From: Achatina immaculata
Lineage: Eukaryota; Mollusca; Gastropoda; Stylommatophora; Achatinidae
Length of the DNA stretch: 64,000 nt
Reading direction: 5' to 3'
NCBI GenBank assembly: GCA_009760885.1
Contig: CM019701.1
Span: forward strand, 39,425,515-39,489,514
The notes beneath the pieces were generated by a model that was not told where the DNA came from, made no database searches, and saw only the letters and a list, made by a program, of their open reading frames with translations. The translations under genes were made by a program, and so were the position numbers. This document shows, piece by piece, positions 33,545 to 46,036 of this stretch (positions within the stretch are counted from its first letter, which is position 1; each line of letters begins with the position of its first letter).

Positions 33545-33665
33545 CGTGACTACGATCATGCGGTTGGCACACCCGAGTATCTTGTGTTAGAGAGGACTGT
33601 ACGAGCGGATGCTGAGAAGTAACCGGTTCCGTCCCACGTTCCAAAATCTGAGCCAAATTTGTGTC
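33545..33665 (+). mobile_element. Possible SINE fragment
   Basis: GCGGTTGGCACACCCGAGTA and CCGGTTCCGTCCCACG have weak A-box and B-box character. Confidence 0.25.
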
Positions 33666-33679
33666 ACTTTAACTGAAAA

Positions 33680-33760
33680 AATAACCGAGAGGCCTACAGG
33701 AGAGCTGTTAGGGAGGCAAAGTTCCGCAAGGGACATGCAAATGACTGACAGACTGAGCTG
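33680..33760 (+). mobile_element. Family A retrotransposon 3' end (short)
   Basis: Encodes NREAYRRAVREAKFRKGHAN and a stop with the GACTGACAGACTGA tail. It is the shortest of the family copies here. Confidence 0.75.
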
Positions 33761-33764
33761 AAAA

Positions 33765-34540
33765 GAGTTATTTTATAAAGTGCCAGTTATCATTATCTTA
33801 GCGTTAATTTTTTTTAACTGTTTTTTTTCAGATCAGTGACAGAACCATGTCAACGAAAAGTGTGAGATATTTAGTTGTAGAACTCAAGACCTTCGTTCAC
33901 GTCTAGATCCTACTTCAAAGAAAATCCACAAGCGTATGTTGGCAAACATTGAACTATCCCCTGGACTGGAAACATGATCGAAGACGAGCATATATTAATC
34001 CGGCCCACATCTATAAGAAACACATTTTACAGTATGGTTCAGTGAGAGCATAACTAATTGCCTTGCCAGAAGAATGAAGCACCCACACAGACCATGGTAG
34101 ACAGAGAAGATAGCCGAGCCACGGAGTTATAAGGAAACTGCATGTGAACTGAATAGTTGCCAGAGGATGACACAGCAAAGAGATGATAGCATGCCACGAG
34201 AACTTCACTAATAATGAAAAATTAATGTGTCATGTTATCAGAGGGAGCATGATTTGACTAGGAAATGGCGGTAGATCGCTGGCTTCCCTTTGTTTTCCGC
34301 TAGGTTTATGCACGATTTTCTCCGCTAGCCATTGTTTAAAGAGACTGACCCAACAAGGTGGGAGGATACCTGTTTTGGCCTGCTGCTGTTTACTCAGTTA
34401 TTCACAGCTGACTTCTATAACTAGAGACCTTCCACCACCCGGTGGAAGAACTCGTTGGAAGGACGGGCTCCTCCCCATATGGGACGACATGAGAAAGATT
34501 CTAACAAGTAAGAATGTCTCTAAAAGTGAAGAATAAGTGT
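33765..34540. other. Intron sequence, no gene recognised
   Basis: No splice-compatible open frame and no repeat I could name. Confidence 0.4.
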
Positions 34541-34544
34541 ATTA

Positions 34545-34960
34545 CAATACAATACAGAGCCAATGTTGCTACATGGTTGTGAAACAATTAACGAAAAAGA
34601 TGACAAACAAACTGAAAGTAACAGAGATGTAGTTTTGGCGAAAGGTGCAGTAAATACCCTAATTTGACAGAAAAACAAGCGAAGAGGTCCTCGGAGAAGC
34701 TTCAGAATAAGAAAAAAATAATTAAAATGACAAGAAAAAAGACAATCAAAATTGCTTGGACATGTCATGAGAAGACAGAAGTTGAAGAACCTAGCAATGA
34801 CTGGAAAATTAAAGAGAAAATGGAAGAGAAGAAGGGCAAGAGGAAAATATCTCGGTACATTGACCAAATGGCATGAGAAAAGAAAAGCGTCTAAAGTAAT
34901 TGGAAACCAAAGACAGCACAAGATGGAGCAGCTTGATGGTTGGTCAAAGCTAGCCTGAAC
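34545..34960 (+). mobile_element. Retrotransposon C-terminal fragment (family F) that leads into a satellite
   Basis: The + frames contain MLLHGCETINEKDD (the LLxGCETWT-type motif), then LLGHVMRRQKLKNLAMTGKL, RRARGKYLGTLTKWHEKRKA and QRQHKMEQLDGWSKLA with a stop. The last part is already the 46-bp unit of the following satellite. Several frame breaks. The reverse-transcriptase core is missing. Confidence 0.65.
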
Positions 34961-37722
34961 AGTACAAGATGGAGAAGCTTGATAGTTGGTCAAAGCAAGC
35001 CTGAACAGTACAAGATGGAGAAGCTTGATGGTTGGTTAAAGCTAGTCGACATAGGACAAGATGGAGAAGCTTGATGATTAGTTAAAGCTAGCCGGCACAG
35101 CACAAGATGGAGAAGCTTGATGGTTAGTTAAAGCTAGTCGACATAGTACAAGATGGAGAAGCTTGATGGTTGGTTAAAGCTAGTCGACATAGGACAAGAT
35201 GGAGAAGCTTGATGGTTAGTTAAAGCTAGTCGACATAGTACAAGATGGAGAAGCTTGATGGTTAGTTAAAGCTAGTCGACATAGTACAAGATGGAGAAGC
35301 TTGATGGTTAGTTAAAGCTAGTCGACATAGTACAAGATGGAGAAGCTTGATGGTTGGTTAAAGCTAGTCGACATAGGACAAGATGGAGAAGCTTGATGGT
35401 TGGTTAAAGCTAGTAGACATAGGACAAGATGGAGAAGCTTGATGGTTGGTTAAAGCTAGTCGACATAGGACAAGATGGAGAAGCTTGATGGTTGGTTAAA
35501 GCTAGCCTGAACAGTACAAGATGGCGAAGCTTGATGGTTGGTTAAAGCTAATCGACATAGGACACGATGGAGAAACTTGATGGTTGGTTAAAGCTAGCGG
35601 CACAGCACAAGATGGAGAAGCTTGATGGTTGGTCAAAGCTAGTCGACACAGCACAAGATGGAGAAGCATGATGGTTGGTTAAAGCTAGCCGGTACAGCAC
35701 AATATGGAGAAGCTTGATGGTTGGTTAAAGCCAGCCGGCATAGCACAAGATGGAGAAGCTTGATGGTTGGTTAAAGCTAGTCGACATAGGACAAGATGGA
35801 GAAGCTTGATGGTTGGTTAAAGCTAGTCGATATAGGACAAGATGGAGAAGCTTGATGGTTGGTTAAATCTAATCGACACAGCACAAGATGGAGAAACTTG
35901 ATGGTTGTTTAAAGCTAGTCGGCATAGGACAAGATGGAGAAGCTTGATGGTTGGTTAAAGCTAATCGACATAGGACAAGATGGAGAAGCTTGATGTTTGG
36001 TTAAAGCTAGTCGACATAGGACAAGATGGAGAAGCTTGATGGTTGGTTAAAGCTAGCCGGCACAGCACACGACTGAGAAGCTTGATGGTTGGTTAAAGCT
36101 AATTGACATAGGACAAGATGGAGAAGCTTGATGGTTGGTTAAAGCTAGCCGGCACAGCACAAGATTGAGAAGCTTGATGGTTGGTTAAAGCTAATCGACA
36201 TAGGACAAGATGGAGAAGCTTGATGGTTAGTTAAAACTAGCGGCACAGCACAAGATGGAGAAGCTTGATGGTTGGTTAAAGGTAGCCGGCACAGCACAAT
36301 ATGGAGAAGCTTGATGGTTGGTTAAAGCCAGCCGGCATAGCACAAGATGGAGAAGCTTGATGGTTGGTTAAAGCTAGTCGAGATAGGATAAGATGGAGAA
36401 GCTTGATGGTTAGTTAAAGCTAGTCGACATAGGACAATATGGAGAAGCTTGATGGTTGGTTAAAGCTAGCCGGCACAGCACAAGATGGAGAAGCTTGTTG
36501 GTTGGTTAAAGCTAATCGACATAGGACAAGATGGAGAAGCTTGATGGTTGGTTAAAGCTAGTCGACACAGCACAAGATGAAGAAGCTTGATGGTTGGTTA
36601 AAGCTAGTCGACATAGGACAAGATGGAGAAGCTTGATGGTTGGTTAAAGCTAATCGACATAGGACAAGATGGAGAAGCTTGATGTTTGGTTAAAGCTAGT
36701 CGACATAGGACAAGATGGAGAAGCTTGATGGTTGATTAAAGCTAGCCGGCACAGCACAAGATTGAGAAGCTTGATGGTTGGTTAAAGCTAATCGACATAG
36801 GACAAGATGGAGAAGCTTGATGGTTGGTTAAAACTAGCGGCACAGCACAAGATTTAGAAGCTTAACGGTTGGTTAAAGCTAGTCGACACAGCACAAGATG
36901 GAGAAGCTTGATAGTTGGTTAAAACTAGCCGGCATAGCACAAGATGGAGAAGCTTGCTGGTTGTTTAAAGCTAGCCGACATAGGACAAGATGGAGAAGCG
37001 TGATGGTTGGTTAAAGCTAGTAGACATAGGATAAGATGGAGAAGTTTGATGGTTGGTTAAAGGTAGCCGGCACAGCACAAGATGGAGAAGCTTGATGGTT
37101 GGTTAAAGCTAATCGACACAGCACAAGATGGAGAAGCTTGATGGTTGGTTAAAGGTAGCCGGCACAGCACAAGATGGAACAGCTTGATGGCTCCTTAATG
37201 CTAGTCGACATAGGACAAGATGGAGAAGCTTGATGGTTGGTTAAAGCTAGTCGACATAGGACAAGATGGAGAAGCTTGATGGTTGGTTAATGCTAGTAGA
37301 CATACGATAAGATGGAGAAGTTGATGGTTGGTTAAAGGTAGCCGACACAGCACAAGATGGAGAAGCTTGATGGTTGGTTAAAGCTAATCGACACAGCACA
37401 AGATGGAGAAGCTTGATGGTTGGTTAAAGGTAGCCGGCACAGCACAAGATGGAACAGCTTGATGGCTCCTTAATGCTAGTCGACATAGGACAAGATGGAG
37501 AAGCTTGATGGTTGGTTAAAGCTAGTCGACATAGGACAAGACGGAGAAGCTTGATGGTTGGTTAAAGCTAGTCGACATAGGACAAGATGGAGAAGCTTGA
37601 TGGTTGGTTAAAGCTAGCCGGCACAGTACAATATGGAGAAGCTTGATGGTTGGTCAAAGCTAGTCGACACAGCACAAGATGGAGAAGCTTGATGGTTAGT
37701 CAAAGCTAGCGGCACAGCACAT
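34910..37722. repeat. 46-bp satellite with HindIII sites, block 1, about 61 copies
   Basis: Unit AAGATGGAGAAGCTTGATGG followed by TTGGTTAAAGCTAGTCGACA and TAGGAC. Copies alternate between GTCGACATAGGA, CCGGCACAGCAC and CTGAACAGTAC variants, giving a loose higher-order order. Each unit has AAGCTT. Confidence 0.97.
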
Positions 37723-37889
37723 AGTAATAATAATAATAATAATAATGATAATAATAATAATGTTGGAAGAGTTTCTGATTCTGAGAGGAGACTTCGGAGC
37801 TTGTTACCCCAACTTCACAAGGAAAAATACACGAAATAATGTCAGAGAAAATGACTTCTACCATTGACAAGCAAGCAAACATGAACCTT

Positions 37890-38085
37890 ACACAGAATAT
37901 CTTTATACACAGAATATCTTTATACACAGAATATCGTTATAAGCAGAATATCTTTATGCACAGAATATCGTTATAAGCAGAATATCTTTATACACAGAAT
38001 ATATTTATAAGCAGAATATCTTTATACGCAGAATATATTTATAAGCAGAATATCTTTATACACAGAATATCTCTATAATCAGAAT
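37890..38085. repeat. Short ACAGAATATCTTTAT tandem repeat
   Basis: Tandem 16-18-bp units (CAGAATATCTTTATACA / CAGAATATCGTTATAAG), also present in the second copy at 39563-39755. Confidence 0.85.
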
Positions 38086-38752
38086 ATCTTCATTAACTCT
38101 AACTTCTGAATGAATATCCATTGTCTCCAAGAATAAATATTGATGAGAACTTTCGTTAAAAATAAACTGAAAGGAAGCTGTTTTCTAATTTAAAAAAAAT
38201 AGAGGCTGTGTTAGAAATGTGGTACTTCCCATTTTATTTAGACTTTGCATAAAAACAGCTTAGAGCATTGATCCGCACAAGCGCGCAATATCTACGAGCA
38301 CTGCCAGTGTTGTTCTGGACTGAAAGAGTTAAACAATGGCGAAATATTTAGTCTATAAAAACTATTAGTTGTTTTTTTATTTCTGTTAAAATGCTTCGGA
38401 CTTAGATCATTTGTAATGCTGAAACGCAGTTCGTGAAATAATAACTGAATATATAACTATCATGAGTATAAAAATAACAACTATACGCCGTAACACAGTT
38501 TGTGTTGTTAGTCTTCGAACTTTATACAAAACATTTCCGTTCGGACTCAGGAGAATACCACGTCCTTGACAAGAGCGAAACTAACGCACTATTCACAAAA
38601 GTCGAATACACCACGTCCTACTTCCTGCCCCTTTCGCTGTTTCAATTAACATACAGTAACAATGACTGTATATAGGACTTGAGAGCAACACCACACACAT
38701 AAGGACAAATCTTATCGCTTACGTCCCTCCATTGGTTTACTTCCCTTTTTCA

Positions 38753-39408
38753 GCTAATCGACACAGCACAAGATGGAGAAGCTTGATGGTTGGTTAAAGG
38801 TAGCCGGCACAGCACAAGATGGAACAGCTTGATGGCTCCTTAATGCTAGTCGACATAGGACAAGATGGAGAAGCTTGATGGTTGGTTAAAGCTAGTCGAC
38901 ATAGGACAAGATGGAGAAGCTTGATGGTTGGTTAAAGCTAGTCGACATAGGACAAGATGGAGAAGCTTGATGGTTGGTTAAAGCTAGCCGGCACAGCACA
39001 ATATGGAGAAGCTTGATGGTTGGTCAAAGCTAGTCGACACAGCACAAGATGGAGAAGCTTGATGGTTGGTTAAAGCTAGCCTGAACAGCACAAAATGGAG
39101 AAGCTTGATGTTTGGTTAAAGCTAGTCGACACAGCACAATATGGAGAAGCTTGATGGTTGGTTAAAGCTAGTCGACATAGCACAAGATGCAGAAGCTTGA
39201 TGGTTGGTTAAAGCTAGCGGCACAGCACAAAATGGAGAAGCTTGATGGTTGGTCAAAGCTAGTCAACACAGCACAAGATGGAGAAGCTTGATGATTAGTC
39301 AAAGCTAGTCAACACAGCACAAAATGGAGAAGCTTGATGGTTGGTCAAAGCTAGTCAACACAGCACAAGATGGAGAAGCTTGATGGTTAGTCAAAGCTAG
39401 CGGCACAG
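38753..39408. repeat. 46-bp HindIII satellite, block 2, about 14 copies
   Basis: Same unit as block 1. It begins directly after CTTCCCTTTTTCAG, where the other copies continue with GTTAATTCCTTG, marking the duplication junction. Confidence 0.95.
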
Positions 39409-40659
39409 CACATAGTAATAATAATAATAATAATGTTGGAAGAATTTCTGATTCTGAGAGGAGACTTCGGAGCTAGTTACCCCAACTTCACAAGGAAAAA
39501 TACACGAAATAATGTCAGAGATAATGACTTCTACCATTGACAAGCAAGCAAACATGGACCTTACACAGAATATTTGTATACACAGAATATCTTTATACAC
39601 AGAATATCGTTATAAGCAGAATATCTTTATGCACAGAATATCGTTATAAGCAGAATATTTTTATACACAGAATATATTTATAAGCGGAATATCTTTATAC
39701 GCAGAATATATTTATAAGCAGAATATCTTTATACACAGAATATCTCTATAATCAGAATATCTTCATTAACTCTAACTTCTGAATGAATATCCATTGTCTC
39801 CAAGAATAAATATTGATGAGAACTTTCGTTAAAAATAAACTGAAAGGAAGCTGTTTTCTAATTTAAAAAAAATAGAGGCTGTGTTAGAAATGTGGTACTT
39901 CCCATTTTATTTAGACTTTGCATAAAAACAGCTTAGAGCATTGATCCGCACAAGCGCGCAATATCTACGAGCACTGCCAGTGTTGTTCTGGACTGAAAGA
40001 GTTAAACAATGGCGAAATATTTAGTCTATAAAAACTATTAGTTGTTTTTTTATTTCTGTTAAAATGCTTCGGACTTAGATCATTTGTAATGCTGAAACGC
40101 AGTTCGTGAAATAATAACTGAATATATAACTATCATGAGTATAAAAATAACAACTATACGCCGTAACACAGTTTGTGTTGTTAGTCTTCGAACTTTATAC
40201 AAAACATTTCCGTTCGGACTCAGGAGAATACCACGTCCTTGACAAGAGCGAAACTAACGCACTATTCACAAAAGTCGAATACACCACGTCCTACTTCCTG
40301 CCCCTTTCGCTGTTTCAATTAACATACAGTAACAATGACTGTATATAGGACTTGAGAGCAACACCACACACATAAGGACAAATCTTATCGCTTACGTCCC
40401 TCCATTGGTTTACTTCCCTTTTTCAGGTTAATTCCTTGTACTCAGCTGCGGTAATGTAAAGATTTGCGTCCCCTTTTATCTGTCACAGCCGCTCATAAAA
40501 GAAAGCTGTCTTGAAATCCCACAATATTGCTCTTTCTCATAATACCTGTCGCTTCAAATTACTTTTGTACTTTGCTCTGTCAGGCATGTACTTATATCTA
40601 CTTCAGATTCTTTCCTTTCTTGTACTGAATTTAAAAATAAAAACTATAAATATAATATA

Positions 40660-40709
<50 letters not shown>

Positions 40710-41626
40710 CTCTATAATCAGAATATCTTCATTAACTCTAACTTCTGAATGAATATCCATTGTCTCCAAGAATAAATATTGATGAGAACTTTCGTTAAAA
40801 ATAAACTGAAAGGAAGCTGTTTTCTAATTTTAAAAAAAATAGAGGCTGTGTTAGAAATGTGGTACTTCCCATTTTATTTAGACTTTGCATAAAAACAGCT
40901 TAGAGCATTGATCCTCACAAGCGCGCAATATCTACGAGCACTGCCAGTGTTGTTCTGGACTGAAAGAGTTAAACAATGGCGAAATATTTAGTCTATAAAA
41001 ACTATTAGTTGTTTTTTTATTTCTGTTAAAATGCTTCGGACTTAGATCATTTGTAATGCTGAAACGCAGTTCGTGAAATAATAACTGAATATATAACTAT
41101 CATGAGTGTAAAAATAACAGCTATACACCGTAACACAGTTTGTGTTGTTAGTCTTCGAACTTTATACAAAACATTTCCGTTCGGACTCAGGAGAATACCA
41201 CGTCCTTGACAAGAGCGAAACTAACGCACTATTCACAAAAGTCGAATACACCACGTCCTACTTCCTGCCCCTTTCGCTGTTTCAATTAACATACAGTAAC
41301 AATGACTGTATATAGGACTTGAGAGCAACACCACACACCTAAGGACAAATCTTATCGCTTACGTCCCTCCATTGGTTTACTTCCCTTTTTCAGGTTAATT
41401 CCTTGTACTCAGCTGCGGTAATGTAAAGATTTGCGTCCCCTTTTATCTGTCACAGCCGCTCATAAAAGAAAGCTGTCTTGAAATCCCACAATATTGCTCT
41501 TTCTCATAATACCTGTCGCTTCAAATTACTTTTGTACTTTGCTCTGTCAGGCATGTACTTATATCTACTTCAGATTCTTTCCTTTCTTGTACTGAATTTA
41601 AAAATAAAAACTATAAATATAATATA

Positions 41627-41686
<60 letters not shown>

Positions 41687-41690
41687 CGAT
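39409..41690. repeat. Segmental duplication, copies 2 and 3
   Basis: 39409-40706 repeats 37715-38752 and then extends by a further 280 nt ending in (AT)n. From 40707 the sequence restarts at ATCTCTATAATCAGAATATC (equivalent to 38063 and 39744) and runs to a second (AT)n at 41632-41685. Copy 3 is a 0.96-kb tandem duplication with its junction in the AT run. Short open frames inside both copies are duplicates without coding signs. Confidence 0.88.
40664..40706. repeat. (AT)n microsatellite
   Basis: Junction between duplication copies 2 and 3. A longer (AT)n sits at 41632-41685. Confidence 0.95.
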
Positions 41691-41694
41691 TTTA

Positions 41695-43270
41695 CTTTCG
41701 CCATACTCGAAAAATCGATTGCTCCGTACCAGATAAAGTACCAAATCGACAGTACGCACTGAACGAAAGTGTTTATTAATAAAGACTGTTGTATTTCTTC
41801 TCTTTTGTAACTGCTACTTTACTGAAAGGTTGAAAGTAATACAATTTGTGTTCAGATAATGATACTCTTTTACAATCGAGGGTTATGAAGAGACTTGTAG
41901 AACTCATTATATCTTTGTATTTGTAGAACATGTTTAGTACTGATTGTTTTCAGTGGTTCAAATTATTTCAATGACGGTGCAAATGATTTACATTCATCTA
42001 GAGTTTCTAGTCTTCTAAAAATAGTTTTCTTTCCTTTCTTTTAAATGTTTTTTTTTAGTCATGTTTTCTGTTCCTACAATTAGAATTTGCCTAACAAAGA
42101 ATGTGACACTATTTTTTTTTCAAAGAGAATACACAAGTCCTTTAAAATCATTTTCTACTATGTCACCATTGTCGTCACGAAATCAGTTCCAATGTTATTT
42201 CAGCAATGAAAATGTGCTGTAAAGTATAAACAGCATGTTTTGTGTCTCCTTTGTTCGTGCATCCAGACAGGCTGTCTTCTATTAAACCAGGATACTCGGG
42301 TGTGATTCTATCTCCTGCTCTGTGTAGAATGTAGACTGTAGATGTATTGCTTATTCATTTCTGTGTATATTTCCACTACTGTCCACTGGAATAATGTTCT
42401 TTCTTACATTAGTATTCTTCGTTGTTTTGCGTCTGTTTTGTTACTCACTTCACAGACTTACTTGCTCCCAGGTTCATTCTCTCTCAGTGGAAATAGTAAT
42501 ACAGAAGCAACAACTTTACAGTTGAAATGACTTTAATGATGCACGGGGTGACGATGAGTCGATGAGCGATATGACGAGAACGACAAAAGCATCAACAAAA
42601 TCCATGGACACAAGACTGGACATTCCCACGATATATGTTCCCGGCAGACTACTGTCGCCATCAGAACAACCTAATACACTCTAATCTACATCTATTTGAC
42701 TAAACAACAACATTTCTAACAGCCTAATCTACGTCTATCTCAGACGATACACAAAACACAACTGTCCCTCAGTCATATGATTTCTCTCTCACCTAACCTT
42801 TTTCCTATCATTCCCCATCCGTGACCCTCGTGCAACCCGAAAAGAAAGAGATTGACTCTACCCACAAACAGCTGATTACTTTAGAAAATAACTCATTTTA
42901 TACAAATGTTCCAATTCTCAGATGAGTTATCTATCTTACATCCTAACATTCAGTTTACTGCTATACTATTCATTTCTTATCGTCCTGACCTGCCTGTATT
43001 TTCTTTTCTCCTTGGACTGCTCTTCCCAGGGTAGTTTCCAATAATCTGATATATTGATCCGACTTTCCTGATATTGCTTTTCTTCGCTTTATCACTTCCG
43101 AGAATTGTTTCGAGAGCTCCGAGAAGTGTTCCGCTCAAATCGATCCATTGAAACTTTGTGTTATCTAGCAGAGATACTAGAATCAGGCTAGGAATAGGTT
43201 TTGGAATGCGACCAATGGCCAGCTTTACCAAGGAATCCATTTACTCCCTCCACCTGGACGAAAAATGGAC
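41695..43270. other. Intron sequence, no gene recognised
   Basis: AT-rich to 42540, then more GC-balanced. An 87-residue minus-strand open frame at 42977-43240 resembles nothing I know and has no splice sites that join it to the gene. A TATATGTTCCCGGCAG near 42643 resembles ATATGTTCCCGGAAGG at 50379 in the Penelope-like element. Confidence 0.35.
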
Positions 43271-43279
43271 GGAGTGGGC

Positions 43280-43705
43280 AAGAAAAAGAATAAGAAGTAG
43301 AAGAAGAAGAGGAGAAGAAGGAAGAAGAAGAAGTAGAAGAAGAAGAGGAGGAAGAAGAAGAGGAGGAGGAAGAAGAAGAAGAAGAGAAGGAGGAGGAGGA
43401 AGAAGAAGAAGAAGTAGAAGAAGAAGAAGAAGAGGAGAAGAAGTAGAAGAAGAGGAGGAGGAGGATGAAGAAGTAGAGGTGGAGGAAGAAAAAGAAGTGG
43501 AGGAGGAGGAATAAGAAGAAGAAGTAGAAGAAGTAGAAGAAGAAGAGGAGGAGGAGAAGCAGGAGGAGGAAGAAGAAGTAGAAGAAGAGAAGGAAGATGA
43601 AGAGGAAGAGGAGGAAGAAGAGTAGGAGGAGGAAGAAAAGAAGAAGCAGTAGTAGGAAGAAGAAGAAGAAGAAGAAAAGAAGAAGAAGAAGAAGAAGAAG
43701 AAGAA
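43280..43705 (+). repeat. Polypurine (GAA/GGA/GTAGAA) tract
   Basis: More than 400 nt of almost pure purine on the + strand. Long Arg/Glu/Lys or Ser/Leu/Phe frames in it are artefacts. Confidence 0.95.
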
Positions 43706-43954
43706 GAACTATTACTTGCAGTTGCCAAGTACTACGGGAATTCATCGTAATAGTTCAGGAAACCAGACAGAGCTTAGTAAGTTATGGTCCCCAGGATATA
43801 CTGTGTGAACCCCTATCCCCAGGGTTAGAAAACATGTTTTCTCTGTGAAAAACAAACTATGAAAAGAATGGCAAGAAATGGCAGGCACAGCTCAGAGATA
43901 TCCATCTATGTAAACTGAAGAGACATCAAACCCTACTTTGACAATGTTAAAGTG

Positions 43955-44660
43955 ATCTCCAAACTCAAGAACGCGTCCTGAACTCTCTACAGAGATTTTA
44001 AAAGCTCAAACCCGAATTCTCTACAGAGATTTTAAGAGCTCAAACCTGAACTCTCTAAACAGATTTTAAGAGCTCAAACCTAAACTCTCTACAGAGATTT
44101 TAAGAGCTCAAACCTGAACTCTCTATACAGATTTTAAGAGCTCAAACCTGAACTCTCTACACAGATTTTAAAAGCTCAAACCCAAATTCTCTACAGAGAT
44201 TTAAGAGCTCAAACATGAACTCTCTACACAGATTTTAAGAGCTCAGACCTGAACTCTCTACACAGATTTTAAGAGCTCAAACCTGAACTCTCTACACAGA
44301 TTTTAAAAGCTCAAACCCAAATTCTCTACAGAGATTTAAGAGCTCAAACATGAACTCTCTACACAGATTTTAAGAGCTCAAACCTGAACTCTCTACAGAG
44401 ATTTTAAGAGCTCAAACCTGAACTCTCTACAGAGATTTTAAGAGCTCAAACCTAAACTCTCTACAGAGATTTTAAGAGCTCAAACCTGAACTTTCTATAC
44501 AGATTTTAAGAGCTCAAACCTGAACTCTCTACAGAGATTTTAAGATCTCAAACCTGAACTCTCTACCGTGATTTAAGATCTCAAACCTGAACTCTCTACA
44601 GAGATTTAAGAGCTCAAACCTGAACTCTCTACAGAGATTTAAGAGCTCAAACCTGACTTC
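43955..44660. repeat. 34-bp minisatellite, about 20 copies
   Basis: Unit ACAGAGATTTTAAGAGCTCA followed by AACCTGAACTCTCT. Many units carry GAGCTC. Confidence 0.95.
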
Positions 44661-44786
44661 AAGAAAAGAACATGGATGAAAAACAGCCTAGAGCGCGCAT
44701 GAAGAAACCCCATTGATGATTTGGATTCATGGAGGTGATCTATTTCTTTGTCTATATGGTTCACTTTATGAAAATGAACGCTAAAG

Positions 44787-44802
44787 TAGTAGTAGTAGTA
44801 GT

Positions 44803-44859
<57 letters not shown>

Positions 44860-44860
44860 C
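44787..44860. repeat. (TAG)n microsatellite
   Basis: About 24 TAG units with a single interruption. Confidence 0.95.
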
Positions 44861-44869
44861 AAACTGTGA

Positions 44870-45195
44870 AAAAGAAAACAATAGCTGCAGTTGTGGAAAT
44901 AACCAAACAAACAGGCACTGAGAACATTATTAAAGAGGTCAAAAGACGAAGATGGAAATGGCTGGGCCACATACTACGAATGGAAAGAACACGACGCTTC
45001 TATACCGCCCTGACCTGGACACCTCAAGGGAAAAGAAAGTGGGGCAGGCCTTTGGGCACATAGAAGCGCACAATACACGAAGAAGAAGGAGAGAAAGACA
45101 TGGTTTGAGGTATCCTGACTTGCTCAAGACAGGACTGGCTGGAGAGCCTTTGCTGATGCCTTATGCTCCACTGGGAGTACAGAGGACTGATGATG
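44870..45195 (+). mobile_element. Retrotransposon C-terminal fragment (family G)
   Basis: The + frame IIKEVKRRRWKWLGHILRME, ALTWTPQGKRKWGRPLGT then (in another frame) RERHGLRYPDLLKTGLAGEP. This is the WxxLGHxLRM / TPQGKRxxGRP region past the reverse-transcriptase domain. A one-base change breaks the frame at about 45062. Confidence 0.7.
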
Positions 45196-45474
45196 AAAGT
45201 TTTATACTAATTCCGACGGAGAATTATGAGAACTATGACTTTATTTATGATATTTACTTATGGGAACAATTTCTCCCATAGCGTAGATTCCCTTTACCTG
45301 GAACGCTTTCTGTATCGTCACACAAATGCTCATTTTGCTCTTCATTAAATTTTTTTCTCAGGTTTGCTTTAGCCAATATTATTCCCTTTAAAACAGTTTC
45401 ATTTTTTTGTAATAATCTTCTCACATTGCTCTGGTCTTAAGCACTTTCTTGTTAATTTAAGCCTCCCTGTCCCA

Positions 45475-45748
45475 TTCCTCCTCCTCCTCTTCCTTCTTCT
45501 TCTTCTTCTGCATTCGAGGTTGTTGATCACTTCGGATCCTGATCCCTGTCGACATGGCAAAGCCCGCAGTCCTCTCTAGATCCTGACAGGAGCCCCAAAG
45601 CTTTTGCCCCAAGCTTGTGTCCTCTGGCCATGACTCACGCCCCAGGTCTGCATGGTTTGGGCACTCTTGTAGGATATGTTCTGGAGTCTAGACTCCATTG
45701 TTACGTGGACACTCGTTTGTGCTCCATGCCCCAAGTCTTTATTGTCTA
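45475..45748 (-). mobile_element. Retroelement 3' end with EHILQECP motif (family H)
   Basis: Minus-strand translation includes ECPRNNGV, TPEHILQECPNHADLG and GQKLWGSCQDLERTAGFAMS, the Cys-rich C-terminal peptide of a non-LTR ORF. A GAA/GGA-rich tail is seen as CTCCTCCTCTTCCTTCTTC on the + strand. A second copy lies at 47430-47545. Confidence 0.62.
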
Positions 45749-46036
45749 GCTAATGTCATCATAATCTTATACATTCTAGTCGTTTAGTCTTTAAAAAAAA
45801 AGTTTCTTCTCAAGAAACTGTACTGAACGTAGAAGGATCTTTTAGGATGCAAACCCCTATCTCTTTGTTCAGCGGGTGGCTTTAATGGCTGAGCTGGTAA
45901 TCATTCTCTATGATACTCTGCCATAACACTGCACTGGTGTCTACACGATTTTTTAAAACCTGCAAGGGCTCGCTAGATCATTTTACCAGCTGGCGGTGGT
46001 GAGGGTTTGTAGACTAAAATCTACTTAGCCTGGGTG

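Larger units (their letters stand above)
37381..39408. repeat. Segmental duplication, copies 1 and 2 (satellite plus unique flank)
   Basis: The segment from about 37381 (satellite end, then a (TAA)n run and unique sequence to 38752) reappears from 38753 with near identity. The satellite block of the second copy (38753-39408) has about seven more units. The copies differ by a handful of substitutions. Confidence 0.88.

Noticed and set aside
40511..41762. Two similar 68- and 94-codon + frames starting MKSHNIALSHNTC
   Set aside because: They are the same sequence in duplication copies 2 and 3, run into (AT)n, and lack splice or homology support.
42977..43240. 87-codon minus frame as a further exon of the coiled-coil gene
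   Set aside because: No donor or acceptor in a phase that joins exon 4 to exon 5, and no coiled-coil or repeat character.
43158..43745. Arg/Glu-rich and Ser/Leu/Phe-rich open frames
   Set aside because: They come from the polypurine tract and occur in five frames at once.
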